From Nocardioidaceae bacterium UBA4001 (GTDB lineage: Bacteria > Actinomycetota > Actinomycetes > Propionibacteriales > Nocardioidaceae): a DNA stretch of 64,000 bases. Location of the stretch: NCBI GenBank assembly GCA_002384855.1, contig DGBP01000049.1, positions 48,345-112,344 on the forward strand, in the 5' to 3' direction. Made by a program: the position numbers and the translations under genes. Below the pieces are notes generated by a model, which was given only the letters and a program-made list of their open reading frames with translations, did no database searches and had not been told where the DNA came from. This document shows, piece after piece, positions 16,999 to 25,750 of this stretch; position 1 is the first letter of the stretch; each line of letters opens with the position of its first letter.

Positions 16999-17493
16999 AT
17001 GACCACACGGACACGACCCGGCGAGGTGGTCACCCGCCTCGCGGACTCCTTCATGGCCGCTGTCTACGACTGCCAGCAGAACGGAGGCGGTCGTCCGCAC
17101 TGGAGCCGGTTCTCGGGCATCCAGCACCCCGCGGCGGCGGCCTACGACGTCGAGGTGCAGGCCCTGATGAAGAGGTCGCGCTCACTGCGGGTGGCGCTCG
17201 GCAGGGTGTGTGCCCAGGGCGCGGCGCCGGAACCGGCCACCAGGGCGCACTTCGTCGAGCTCCTCGAGCACGAGCTGGAGCGCACGCCGGCGCACGCACT
17301 GCGGTCGTTCGAGGCGCTGCTGGGGATGCTGGACCTGCTCGAGGCCAACGGCCTGCCGCGTGCAGCCGTCGAGTCGCCCTACCGGGTGATCCTCGCCGAC
17401 CCGCGCCTCGCGGTCGTCGTCAACTGGCAGGAGAGCGACGCCGAGGCGCGCATCCCCGTGCGGCTCGGGCCCCTGCCGTCACTGTCCGACTGA
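16999..17493 (+). CDS. Hypothetical protein heading the nuclease-patatin unit
   Basis: Soluble, mostly helical protein of 164 aa, not recognised. It contains AYDVEVQALMKRSRSLRVAL and a helix-rich middle (HFVELLEHELERTPAHALRS). There is no signal peptide. Only 14 bp separate its stop from the EEP-family gene, so co-transcription is very likely. It could be a sensor, inhibitor or structural partner of the two enzymes downstream, but this is only from context. Confidence 0.6.
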   Translation: MTTRTRPGEVVTRLADSFMAAVYDCQQNGGGRPHWSRFSGIQHPAAAAYDVEVQALMKRSRSLRVALGRVCAQGAAPEPATRAHFVELLEHELERTPAHALRSFEALLGMLDLLEANGLPRAAVESPYRVILADPRLAVVVNWQESDAEARIPVRLGPLPSLSD

Positions 17494-17507
17494 CCCTGGA
17501 GGACCCC

Positions 17508-18620
17508 ATGCCCTACTACCAGCGCCTCGCAGAGCTTCCTCCGGAGGACGGCCGACGCACCATCGACAGGGTGCTGGCGCTTCGCAAGGAGCTCGGGGCA
17601 CAGGTGCCTCGCCGTTCCCCCCACCAGTTCCTCCTGGCGACGTGGAACATCCGCGAGTTCGACTCCCCCGCGTACGGCGACCGCGGGCTCGAACCGCTCT
17701 ACTACCTCGCCGAGATCATCTCCCACTTCGACCTCGTCGCCGTCGCCGAGGTCCGCGCGGACCTCCGCGCCCTCGAGCGGCTGATGGGCCTCCTCGGCTC
17801 GCGCTGGTGCTACCTCGTGACCGACGTGACCTCCGGCTCGGCCGGGAACGAAGAGCGGCTGGCGGTCCTCTACGACTCCGGCACGGTGTCCTTCGGCGGC
17901 CTGTCGGGCGAGCTCGTCGTACCTCCGGCCGAGGTCAAGGACGAGCACGGACGGAAGGTGGAGGTCCCCGTCGGTCAGTTCGCGCGGACTCCGCTCCTGG
18001 CGGGCTTCCGGTCCGAGTGGCTGAAGTTCATGCTCGGCGTGGTCCACGTGCGGTGGGGCGACGGCAAGGATGCGCCCGAACAGGAGCTGCGCCTGCTGGC
18101 CGAGCAGCTCACCCGTCGCAGCGGCGCGGCGGAGTGGGCGGAGGACCTGATCCTCCTCGGCGACTTCAACATCGGCAGCCCGGAAGACACCGTGTGGGAG
18201 GCGCTCAGGGATCTCGGTTGGACGATCCCGCCGGACTTCGCCGCCGGCATCAAGGGCAGCAACATCGCGCAGGACAAGTACTACGACCAGATCGCCCTCA
18301 AGCCTCGGGAGCACTGGTTCGAGCTCTCCGTCCCGGGCAGCGACCGCCGTGCCGCCGGGGTCTTCAACTTCTACGACGTCGTGTACCGCGCCCTCGACTA
18401 CGAGAGCTACGTGCCGCAGATGCTGGCGCACAAGCCGCAGGAGAAGCGGTCCAACTTCACCCATGACAGCAAGGGAAAGGTCCGCAGCGAGGCATCGCGG
18501 CGGCGCTGGTACGAGGACTTCTGGCGCACCCACCAGATGTCGGACCACCTGCCACTGTGGGTGTCGCTGCGCAGTGACTACGCCGACGACTACCTCGCGC
18601 ACGAGCTCGCGCGGGGCTGA
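17508..18620 (+). CDS. Endonuclease/exonuclease/phosphatase (EEP) family protein
   Basis: Protein of 370 aa with the DNase I-like fold. Catalytic landmarks: LLATWNIREFDS (metal-site Asn), LVAVAEVRADLRAL (metal-site Glu), DLILLGDFNIGSP (Asp and Asn), and the terminal SDHLPLWVSL with the catalytic His. Members cut DNA or hydrolyse phosphodiesters in lipids or signalling molecules. It has no secretion signal, so it acts in the cytoplasm. CTGGAGG precedes the ATG. It is followed after 22 bp by a patatin phospholipase gene. Confidence 0.82.
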   Translation: MPYYQRLAELPPEDGRRTIDRVLALRKELGAQVPRRSPHQFLLATWNIREFDSPAYGDRGLEPLYYLAEIISHFDLVAVAEVRADLRALERLMGLLGSRWCYLVTDVTSGSAGNEERLAVLYDSGTVSFGGLSGELVVPPAEVKDEHGRKVEVPVGQFARTPLLAGFRSEWLKFMLGVVHVRWGDGKDAPEQELRLLAEQLTRRSGAAEWAEDLILLGDFNIGSPEDTVWEALRDLGWTIPPDFAAGIKGSNIAQDKYYDQIALKPREHWFELSVPGSDRRAAGVFNFYDVVYRALDYESYVPQMLAHKPQEKRSNFTHDSKGKVRSEASRRRWYEDFWRTHQMSDHLPLWVSLRSDYADDYLAHELARG

Positions 18621-18642
18621 TGTCGGTGAAGGGAGGAGAGAA

Positions 18643-19611
18643 GTGAAGAAGATCTTGTCCATCGACGGCGGAGGCATCCGCGGAGTGATCCCCGCGGTGA
18701 TCCTGGCCGAGATCGAGCACCGGACCAGACGACCGGTCGCCGAGATGTTCGACCTCGTCGCCGGCACGTCCACGGGTGGCATCCTCGCCCTCGGCCTCAC
18801 CAAGCCGGGCGACGACGGGAGAGCGGAGTACGACGCCGCGGCGCTCGTCGAGCTCTACGAAGGCGAGGGGGCCACGATCTTCCGTCGGAGCCCGTGGCGG
18901 CGCTTCATCGCGCTCGAGAACCTCCTCGACGAGAAGTACCCCGCGGACGGGCTCGAGGAGGTGATGCGGCGCTACTTCGGCGACGTCCCGGTGTCGCAGG
19001 CCCTGACCGAGGTCCTGGTCACCAGCTACGACATCGAGCACCGGCAGCCGTACCTCTTCAAGCGCCACAAGGCACGGTCGGACCCCCGGCGGGAGTGGCC
19101 GATGTGGCAGGCCGCGCGTGCGACCTCCGCTGCACCGACGTACTTCGAGCCGGCCGAGCTCCCGCTCAACCGCGGGAAGAGCCATCTCGCCCTGGTCGAC
19201 GGAGGTCTCTACGCCAACAACCCCGCCATGTGCGGGTACGTCGAGGCCAGGAAGATCTGGCCGGAGGAGACCGACTTCATGGTCGTCTCGATGGGGACCG
19301 GGGAGCTGACCCGGAGCATCCCCTACGACGACGCGAAGAACTGGGGACTGGCGAAGTGGGCCCAACCCATCCTGGGCGTGGTGTTCGACGGGGTCAGTGA
19401 CGCGGTCGACTACCAGCTCCGGGACCTGTGCGAGGACGAAGCCACCCGGGTCTCGCAGTACCACCGCTTCCAGGTGGTGCTGACCGAGGGCAACGACGAC
19501 ATGGACGACGCATCACGGACCAACATCAAGGTCCTCAGGCTTCTGGCCGAGAACCTCGTCGAGCTGGGGGACCGGGAGCTCAAGGAGCTGTGCGCCGCAC
19601 TGGTGGGTTGA
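18643..19611 (+). CDS. Patatin-like phospholipase (CapV-like)
   Basis: Patatin-family lipid acyl hydrolase of 322 aa. It has the oxyanion loop SIDGGGIRG at residues 6-14, the nucleophile elbow GTSTGG with Ser43, and the catalytic Asp186 in DGGLYANNP. The Ser-Asp dyad is intact. The N-terminus starts right at the first strand, so the cytoplasmic enzyme is complete, and GGGAGGAGAG precedes the GTG start. It resembles bacterial patatins such as CapV used as membrane-degrading effectors, but also housekeeping lipases. No cyclic-nucleotide synthase gene lies nearby. Confidence 0.85.
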   Translation: MKKILSIDGGGIRGVIPAVILAEIEHRTRRPVAEMFDLVAGTSTGGILALGLTKPGDDGRAEYDAAALVELYEGEGATIFRRSPWRRFIALENLLDEKYPADGLEEVMRRYFGDVPVSQALTEVLVTSYDIEHRQPYLFKRHKARSDPRREWPMWQAARATSAAPTYFEPAELPLNRGKSHLALVDGGLYANNPAMCGYVEARKIWPEETDFMVVSMGTGELTRSIPYDDAKNWGLAKWAQPILGVVFDGVSDAVDYQLRDLCEDEATRVSQYHRFQVVLTEGNDDMDDASRTNIKVLRLLAENLVELGDRELKELCAALVG

Positions 19612-19665
19612 GGGGCAGGTCGTGACAGGCCACAACAGCAGCCGTGGTGGCGCCGGAGCTGGGCG

Positions 19666-19782
19666 ATGGTGACCGGCGGGGTCCTGGCGGCCGGGGCGCT
19701 GGCCTCCGCCGTCACCGCCGTGCTCACCTCCTCCGGCCCTCTCCCGATCCCGAGCGGGACCGTCACGGACGGCCGTCGTTGA
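19666..19782 (+). CDS. Possible 38-aa membrane peptide
   Basis: Short open frame with ATG, a GGAG-like element 9 bp upstream, and a single hydrophobic stretch (GVLAAGALASAVTAVLTS) followed by a polar tail. It lies just after the patatin gene on the same strand. It is too short to be confident of coding. Confidence 0.25.
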   Translation: MVTGGVLAAGALASAVTAVLTSSGPLPIPSGTVTDGRR

Positions 19783-19807
19783 GTGCCTCCGCGGCATGGG
19801 GAAGCAG

Positions 19808-20269
19808 TCAGACGTCCCGGACGAAGTGGTGCGAGCTGATCCGGAAGCCGGCGTTGAGGTAGAGGCGGTGCGCGGACAGCCTGTTGGCCCCGACCCCGGA
19901 GTCGAGGTGGACCTGGTCGCAGTTGCGACGGGTGGCCTCGTCGTGCAGCCAGTCGAGCAGCGCGCGCCCGTGCCCCTGCTGCCGGGCAGCGGGCAGGGTG
20001 GAGAGGTCGTCGACGTACAGGTGCCGGCCCCAGGCGAGGTTCTCGCCGACCCGGAAGCCGGCGACGGCAAGGGCCGGGCCGTCGTCACCGGGCACCGCGG
20101 CGACGAGCCGGTAGCCGGCGGGTCGCTGCACCCGATCGACGCGGGTCACGAACTCGTCGCGCGAGGTCAGGCCGGGTCGCAGCTCACGCATCGCCTCGAA
20201 GGCGCGGCCGGTGTCGGGTGGGAGCAGCTCGACGATCACGCGCCCGATCATGTCAGGCACGGGGGCCAT
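19808..20269 (-). CDS. GNAT-family acetyltransferase
   Basis: GCN5-related N-acetyltransferase of about 153 aa. Motif A for acetyl-CoA binding is LPAARQQGHGRALLDWLHDEA (Q/R-x-x-G-x-G/A form). The next strand is CDQVHLDSGVGANRLSAHRL, and the C-terminal YLNAGFRISSHHFV is the usual final strand of the fold. The start ATG at 20269 is chosen over GTG at 20281 and ATG at 20251; all are in frame. Substrate unknown. Confidence 0.78.
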   Translation of the reverse strand: MAPVPDMIGRVIVELLPPDTGRAFEAMRELRPGLTSRDEFVTRVDRVQRPAGYRLVAAVPGDDGPALAVAGFRVGENLAWGRHLYVDDLSTLPAARQQGHGRALLDWLHDEATRRNCDQVHLDSGVGANRLSAHRLYLNAGFRISSHHFVRDV

Positions 20270-20373
20270 CTGGACGTGCACTTGCGGCTCCCGACGGCCG
20301 GTCCCAGGCGGGGTGACGGCGTCGTACGGCGTCGAGTGCACGTCCACCGGGCCCCAAAGACCGCCGGGCCGCC

Positions 20374-22428
20374 TCAGACCGCCGCAGGCTCCCGCCGCCG
20401 AGCCAGCGCCAGCTCGCGGGTTCGGGCGATGTCCTCCTCGGAGAAGACGCCGTTCACGCCGGAGATCGCAGCGAGCCGCATGCCGTGCCTGATCCCGAGC
20501 CGGTAGATCTCCTTGACCTTCTCCCACTCGATGTCGCGGCCGACCGTGTAGGTCTCGAAGCGGCCCTCCAGCGCGAGCACGACGGTCTCGGCGAGGCAGG
20601 CGTACACGACGCCCTGCGGCAGGCCGATGCTGCGCATCCTGGCGTCCCCGGGCAGCTCGATCTCGCCGGACTCGACCACGAGCACGTCGGGACGCCTCGC
20701 GACGTCCTCGGCCGAGAGGTCCAGCGGGCGGGCGACGTCGGTGATCACGCAGCCCGGCTTGACCGCCATGATGTCCAGCACCCGCTTGCCAGCCCCCGAG
20801 GTCGCGGTGACGATCATGTCCATGTCGCCGAGGTGACCGTCCGGCGTCGTCGCCACGTGGATCTCGGCCCGGGGGTTCTCCGCCTCGATCTCCTCCTTGA
20901 GCGCGAGCAGCTTGGCCGTCTCGGGCGAGACCAGCCACAGCTCGTCGCTGGCGAGGGCGAGCAGGCGGGCGCACACCGACCCGATCGCGCCGGTGGCCCC
21001 CACGACCATGGCGTTCCCACGGATCCGCCCGCGCTCGTCCACCTCGGCCAGGCCGAGCCGGTCGATCGCCTCGTGCGCCGCCCACAGGGCAGCCGAGGCG
21101 CTGTAGCTGTTGCCGGTCGTGACCGGGAGCGACGCCTGCTTCGCGACGGTGACCCCGGCGTCCCCCACGACCTTCGTGAAGGCGCCGAGCCCCATCACCT
21201 GCGCCCCGAGGCTCTTGGCGAGGTCGGCGGCCGCGAGCAGCCGGGCGTACGTGAACTCCGGACTGTGGCTCATCAGCTCCTTGGGCGTGCCACCCACCGT
21301 GACCAGCCACCCCTCGACCTCCGCGCCGGTCGGCGAGGTGATGCCGGTGACGTGGCTGTAGGTGAACGGGGGTGCGTACGCCACGACCTTCTCCACCACG
21401 TCCATCACCGGCGACGGCGCGAGCTTCGTGAGCGTGCGCAGCGGCTCGACGTTGCGGAAGTACTGCTGCGACAGCGGGTGGATCACGAAGGCGAACCGGC
21501 TCTTGCGACGGGGCCCGTTCGGCCGGAGCACCCGTGGCTCGAGGCCGGCCGAGAGGATCATGTCCAGCAGGTCGTCGTCGGTCAGCGACCCGCCCTCCAC
21601 GACGGTGAGCATCATCGCCTCCAGCACCGCCGCCGAGACGGTCACGCCGAACGGCTGCGGCGTCGCGTCGAGCACCATGTCGACGTCCCGGGCGGCGAGG
21701 TCGGCCAGACGCTCGTCGGAGATCGCCGAGGTGATCACGGTCTTGCCACGAAGGTCGTCGAGGCCGAAGGCGACCAGCTCGTCGTAGGTCGCCACCAGCA
21801 CGTCGCACTGCTCCGCGGCCGGACGGGTCAGGGCGCTGCTCAGCCGGTAGCCCGGCGCCTGCACCTGGGTCTTCACCCGCCGTGGGAGGCGGCGCACCGG
21901 CCACAGACCGACGTCGGTCGCGATGCCGAGCACCGGGTTCGCGTGCAGCCTCGCCGGGAGGTCGAGGCGCAGCAGGGGGTCGGCGAAGTCGATGTTCTGG
22001 GTGTACGCCCGCAGCAGCCGGGTGGTCCGCTCGTGGTTGCGGCCACCCAGGACGACGGTACGGGCGTTGGTGAAGTAGCCCGGCATCTCGGTCTGGACGT
22101 TCCGGATCATCCACTCCTCGAGCACGGCGCCCAGGGCGTGCCCGTCGGTGACCGGCACGGCCGTCGTGGCTGCGGCGATCCGCTCCAGGTCGTCCAGCTC
22201 GGCGTCGTACCTGCCCGTGATGCTCGCGTCGCGCGTCCCGGTCACGGCGATCGCGGCGGCGCTCTCCGACCACAGCCGGACCAGCTCCTGGGCCGCGGTG
22301 ACGTTCCCACCCACACCGCGACGCACCAGGCGGACTCGCGTGTCGAGGAAGGTCACGCGCACGTCGTAGTCGCGCTCCGGCTCCCCCAGGCTGACGTTGA
22401 CGACGAGGACAGGCTCGGGTCTGGACAT
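20374..22428 (-). CDS. Acyl-ACP/acyl-CoA reductase-like dehydrogenase with extra N-terminal domain
   Basis: Protein of 684 aa. The C-terminal half (about residue 330 on) has the layout of cyanobacterial fatty acyl-ACP reductase: LGAFTKVV, then LPVTTGNSYSASAALWAAHE, then the dinucleotide loop VVGATGAIGSVCARLLAL, and late PQGVVYACLAETVVLALEG. Cyanobacterial reductase is about 340 aa, so the N-terminal 330 residues are an additional unrecognised domain (with TGTRDASITGRYDAELDD and VVLGGRNHERTTRLLRAY). The start overlaps the upstream SDR stop by 1 bp. The likely role is NADPH-dependent reduction of an acyl thioester to aldehyde; this is inference from motif order. Confidence 0.65.
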   Translation of the reverse strand: MSRPEPVLVVNVSLGEPERDYDVRVTFLDTRVRLVRRGVGGNVTAAQELVRLWSESAAAIAVTGTRDASITGRYDAELDDLERIAAATTAVPVTDGHALGAVLEEWMIRNVQTEMPGYFTNARTVVLGGRNHERTTRLLRAYTQNIDFADPLLRLDLPARLHANPVLGIATDVGLWPVRRLPRRVKTQVQAPGYRLSSALTRPAAEQCDVLVATYDELVAFGLDDLRGKTVITSAISDERLADLAARDVDMVLDATPQPFGVTVSAAVLEAMMLTVVEGGSLTDDDLLDMILSAGLEPRVLRPNGPRRKSRFAFVIHPLSQQYFRNVEPLRTLTKLAPSPVMDVVEKVVAYAPPFTYSHVTGITSPTGAEVEGWLVTVGGTPKELMSHSPEFTYARLLAAADLAKSLGAQVMGLGAFTKVVGDAGVTVAKQASLPVTTGNSYSASAALWAAHEAIDRLGLAEVDERGRIRGNAMVVGATGAIGSVCARLLALASDELWLVSPETAKLLALKEEIEAENPRAEIHVATTPDGHLGDMDMIVTATSGAGKRVLDIMAVKPGCVITDVARPLDLSAEDVARRPDVLVVESGEIELPGDARMRSIGLPQGVVYACLAETVVLALEGRFETYTVGRDIEWEKVKEIYRLGIRHGMRLAAISGVNGVFSEEDIARTRELALARRREPAAV

Positions 22429-23522
22429 CACGCCATCGCTTTCGCATCGATCTCGGGGTGGGCGAGCATGTAGTCGAGCAGCCGGGCGGCGTACGACTCG
22501 AACGGCGGACACGTCAGCCCGCTGCCGGCGAGGTCGGTGACGGTGTGGGTGGTGGAGTACGTCGTGGGTGAGGCGAAGTACTCCAGCACCTCGGCCGGGA
22601 GGCCCATGAGCCGTTCCACGCCGGGAAGCTCGACGACCGTCCGAGTCAGGGTGAGCGGCAGCGGCACCCAGACCACCCGCTTGCCCAGCCGCCGGGCGAA
22701 GGCGTCGACCAGCTCGCGAACCGTGGGTGGGGCCGGGTCGGTGAGGGCGTACGTGCGACCGCGGGACGCGTCGAGGACGGACAGCTCGTCCATCGCTGCG
22801 ACGACGAAGTCCCGTGGCACCAGGGAGACCTTGACCCGGTCGAGGTCCCCGAGGGCCGGTACGACGGCCAGCGGACCGACCTGGCGGCGGAGGAACGTCG
22901 CGAGGAAGTAGGGCCCGTCGTACTTCTGGGTCTTCCCCGTCCGGGAGTCGCCGACGACGATGCCGGGGCGGTAGATCGTCGCGGGCAGGCCGTCGGCCAC
23001 GGCCTTGCGGACCCGCAGCTCCGCCTCGTGCTTCGTGGCCTCGTAGTGGTTGCGGTGCTCCTGGCCCTCGTCGAGCGCGTCCTCGGCGAACTCGCCGTCG
23101 TAACGGCCGCTGACGTAGCAGGTGCTGACGTACTGGAGCCTGGACAGGCGCGGGAGGTCGTGGCACAGCTCGAGCACGTGGGTGGTGCCGTCGACGTTGA
23201 CGCGCCAGGCGACCTCCGGCGGCACGGCCAGGTCGTAGACGGCGGCGAGGTGCCAGACCTCGGTGACGTTGCGGAGCCGCCTGGCGGTGGCGGGGTCGAG
23301 GCCGAGGCGGGGCTGGGTGATGTCGCCCTCGACGAGCTCGATCCTGCCTCGGGTGTGCGGCTGTTCGGCCTCGATGTCGCGACGCCGCTCCTTCGCCGCG
23401 GGGAGGTGACGGGCGGGGACGACGCACAGCGCCTTCACCCGCGGGCGGCGGGCGAGCAGTCGTGGCAGGAGGGCGGATCCGAGGAACCCCGGGAAGCCGG
23501 TCATCAGGAGCAACGCAGGCAC
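22428..23522 (-). CDS. Extended SDR, thioester/fatty-acyl reductase-like
   Basis: Extended short-chain dehydrogenase of 364 aa. The cofactor loop is LLMTGFPGFLGSALLPRLL at residues 5-23. The active-site Tyr-Lys pair is YEATKHEAELR, with Ser/Thr in LQYVSTCYVSGRYDG. The substrate region is IYRPGIVVGDSRTGKTQKYDGP. It resembles the reductase domains of fatty acyl-CoA reductases and carboxylic acid reductases. It overlaps the acyl-ACP-reductase-like gene by 1 bp, so the two proteins probably work on the same fatty acyl chain. Confidence 0.78.
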   Translation of the reverse strand: MPALLLMTGFPGFLGSALLPRLLARRPRVKALCVVPARHLPAAKERRRDIEAEQPHTRGRIELVEGDITQPRLGLDPATARRLRNVTEVWHLAAVYDLAVPPEVAWRVNVDGTTHVLELCHDLPRLSRLQYVSTCYVSGRYDGEFAEDALDEGQEHRNHYEATKHEAELRVRKAVADGLPATIYRPGIVVGDSRTGKTQKYDGPYFLATFLRRQVGPLAVVPALGDLDRVKVSLVPRDFVVAAMDELSVLDASRGRTYALTDPAPPTVRELVDAFARRLGKRVVWVPLPLTLTRTVVELPGVERLMGLPAEVLEYFASPTTYSTTHTVTDLAGSGLTCPPFESYAARLLDYMLAHPEIDAKAMA

Positions 23523-23867
23523 GTCCTTTCCGCTTCTCGCCTAGGTCGGACGATGCCGCGTCGGGGCCGGGAAGGGCAGGGTCGAACGGCCCCCGGGGTG
23601 GTGTGCTCTCGGTCTCGGAGCGTGCTGCCGGTGGGATCTGCGGCCGGCCCGCTGGAGAGCGGCCCGGTTGGTGCTCACTTGGAGCAAGAAGCACCTTCCG
23701 GCCGAGGCAGCTGGTGCCTTCTGCTCCATCTGAGCGGGCGAAAGCCCTGTCTTCGGCGGGTCGGCCGACGAAGCGGAGCGCCCCGCCGGCCCGACGAGAT
23801 GCGACGTTCCTCTGCGCTGGGGAGCCCGGGCTCCTAGCCTCGTCGTGAAGCACACCCCGGGGGATCC
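23523..23867. other. 345-bp intergenic region with RNA-like hairpins
   Basis: No gene is seen. Two structures stand out. GGAGCAAGAAGCACC (23681-23695) pairs with GGTGCCTTCTGCTCC (23713-23727) except for a 4-nt internal loop. Shortly after, GGGCGAAAGCCC is a perfect hairpin with a GNRA tetraloop. This is the shared upstream region of the divergent SDR (minus) and nuclease (plus) genes, so it could be a leader RNA. It matches no riboswitch I can recognise. Confidence 0.35.
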
Positions 23868-24677
23868 ATGTCTGTCATGCAGCGAGTCATCACGTTGCTC
23901 GTCGTCCTCGGTGTCGCCGGTGGTGGACTCTCCGGATGCGAGGAGCTCACGTCGTACGACGCCGGCGCGACGCGCGAGGTGACCACGGCCGAGGGGCCGC
24001 CCGCACCAAAGGCCGACCGCTCCGAGAAGGAACGCTCTGCGAAGGCCCGGCGGAAGGCCGAGAAGGCCCGGCGGAAGGCCCCGCAGGAGAAGGCGCGACC
24101 GGTCACCGCGCCGAAGCCCGCGCCGCCGAGGCCCCGGACGTTCCTCGTCAGCTACGTGGTGGACGGGGACACGATCGACCTCGCCAACGGCGAACGCGTG
24201 CGCCTCGTCGGCATCGACACACCCGAGCAGGGCGAGTGCGGCTCCGACGCGGCGACGGCCCACCTGGCCGGGCTCGTGCTGGGCGAGCGGGTCCGCCTGC
24301 GCATCTCCGACGAGGACCGCGACGGCTACGGCCGGCTGCTGCGCTACGTGGACGTGGGCGGCGTCGACGCGGGCCTGCGGCAGATCGAGGCGGGCCTCGC
24401 GGTGGCGCGCTTCGACTCCCGCGACGGTTACGGCTACCACCCGCGGGAGAACCGGTACGTCGCCGCCGACAAGGCCACCCCTGACAAGCGCTGCGGCCGG
24501 CCGAAGCCCGTGCCGCTGGTGCAGGCGCCCGCGGGGTGCGAGCCCGGCTACCAGCCCTGCGTGCCGGTCTTCCCGCCCGACGTGGACTGCGCCGACGTGA
24601 ACGGGCCGGTGCAGGTCACCGGGCCCGACCCGCACGGCCTCGACGGGGACGGCGACGGGCTCGCCTGCGAGTGGTGA
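23868..24677 (+). CDS. Secreted thermonuclease-like (SNase) lipoprotein with excalibur-type C-terminus
   Basis: Protein of 269 aa. The signal peptide ends in a lipobox-like GGGLSGC (Cys24). A Lys/Arg/Ala-rich linker with tandem KARRKAEKARRKA repeats follows (about residues 45-75). The staphylococcal nuclease domain has the conserved VVDGDTIDLANGERVRLVGI, then EGC-type TPEQGECGSDA, and DGYGRLLRYVDVGG. The C-terminus has the Ca-binding excalibur-like DxDxDGxxCE ending (GLDGDGDGLACEW). It probably degrades extracellular nucleic acid while anchored to the membrane. Confidence 0.85.
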   Translation: MSVMQRVITLLVVLGVAGGGLSGCEELTSYDAGATREVTTAEGPPAPKADRSEKERSAKARRKAEKARRKAPQEKARPVTAPKPAPPRPRTFLVSYVVDGDTIDLANGERVRLVGIDTPEQGECGSDAATAHLAGLVLGERVRLRISDEDRDGYGRLLRYVDVGGVDAGLRQIEAGLAVARFDSRDGYGYHPRENRYVAADKATPDKRCGRPKPVPLVQAPAGCEPGYQPCVPVFPPDVDCADVNGPVQVTGPDPHGLDGDGDGLACEW

Positions 24678-24745
24678 CCACGTCGGTGGCCGGGTCACTG
24701 TGGGGGCCGTCTGTCCTGATCCTGGCGGGCGTTAGGGTCTCGCCC

Positions 24746-25750
24746 ATGAAGGTTCTGGTCACCGGCGGCGCCGGGTACATCGGGTCCACCACGGCGAAGG
24801 CCCTCGAGCAGGCCGGGCACGTCCCGGTCATCCTCGACTCGCTGCTGAGCGGCCCTCGGGCGTTCGTGCGTGACCGGATCTTCTACGAGGGCGACATCGC
24901 CGACCGCGACCTGCTGGCTCGCGTCATGGCCGAGCACCCCGACATCGAGTGCACGATTCACATGGCCGCGCGCATCGTGGTTCCCGAGTCGGTCGAGAAG
25001 CCGTACGAGTACTACCGCGACAACGTCGCGAAGTCGCTGGAGCTGTTCGACCAGCTCGTGAATCTCGGGAAGCCGAGGGTGGTGTTCTCCTCCTCGGCGT
25101 CGCTCTACGGCATGGTCGAGGACTTCGAGGTCGACGAGCACGGCCCGCTGGACCCCCCGTCGCCGTACGCCCGCACCAAGCACATGATGGAGCAGATCCT
25201 GCAGGACATGGCCCAGGCCACGGACCTGCGCGCGATCATCCTGCGCTACTTCAACCCGATCGGCTCCGACCCCGACCTCGAGTCGGGGGTGTACGCCCGC
25301 GAGCCCTCCCACGTCCTCGGCCAGCTCGTCATGGCCGCGCTCGGGCAGAAGGACGCGTTCACCATCACCGGTGTCGACCACCCCACCCGCGACGGCACCG
25401 GCATCCGCGACTACATCCACGTCTGGGACCTCGCCCAGGCGCACGTCGCCGCGGTCGAGCAGTTCGAGAAGGCGCTGGAGCACGACGCCGCGCCGAGCTC
25501 GGTCATCAACCTCGGGACCGGATCCGGCGTGACCGTCCGAGAGCTGGTCGCGGCCTTCGAGAACGTCTTCGGGCAGAAGGTGCCCGTGCGTGAGGCGCCC
25601 CCGCGCCCCGGCGACGCCGTCGGTGCCTACGCGAACGTCGACAAGGCCGAGGAGGCCCTCGGCTGGACCTCCTCCCTCACCCTCGAGGACGGCATCGCCT
25701 CCGCCCTCGCCTGGGGGAACAAGCGGCACGAGGTGCTCGGCTACGCCTGA
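24746..25750 (+). CDS. galE: UDP-glucose 4-epimerase (GalE-like)
   Basis: NAD-dependent nucleotide-sugar epimerase of 334 aa. Glycine loop VTGGAGYIGSTTAKAL at residues 4-19; Ser-Tyr-Lys active site in FSSSASLYGMVEDF and PYARTKHMMEQIL; LRYFNPIGSDPDLESG and the GTGIRDYIHVWDLAQAHV signature of GalE. It probably interconverts UDP-glucose and UDP-galactose or a related sugar. The start ATG at 24746 is at the family N-terminus. Its 3' end overlaps the convergent HMG-CoA-lyase gene by 10 bp. Confidence 0.85.
   Translation: MKVLVTGGAGYIGSTTAKALEQAGHVPVILDSLLSGPRAFVRDRIFYEGDIADRDLLARVMAEHPDIECTIHMAARIVVPESVEKPYEYYRDNVAKSLELFDQLVNLGKPRVVFSSSASLYGMVEDFEVDEHGPLDPPSPYARTKHMMEQILQDMAQATDLRAIILRYFNPIGSDPDLESGVYAREPSHVLGQLVMAALGQKDAFTITGVDHPTRDGTGIRDYIHVWDLAQAHVAAVEQFEKALEHDAAPSSVINLGTGSGVTVRELVAAFENVFGQKVPVREAPPRPGDAVGAYANVDKAEEALGWTSSLTLEDGIASALAWGNKRHEVLGYA

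Noticed and set aside
18643..19611. CBASS system based on the CapV-like patatin
   Set aside because: No CD-NTase, Cap2 or Cap3 genes lie within reach; only the effector-like enzyme is present, so calling a CBASS is not supported.
22429..23853. Upstream extension of the acyl-ACP-reductase-like frame to 1159 codons
   Set aside because: The extra part is out of frame with and overlaps the well-supported SDR gene and has low-quality composition; the ATG at 22428 with 1-bp overlap is the real start.
24112..24698. Minus-strand long frame over the nuclease and region 23541-24698
   Set aside because: Antisense shadow of the SNase lipoprotein; composition and lack of motifs speak against coding.
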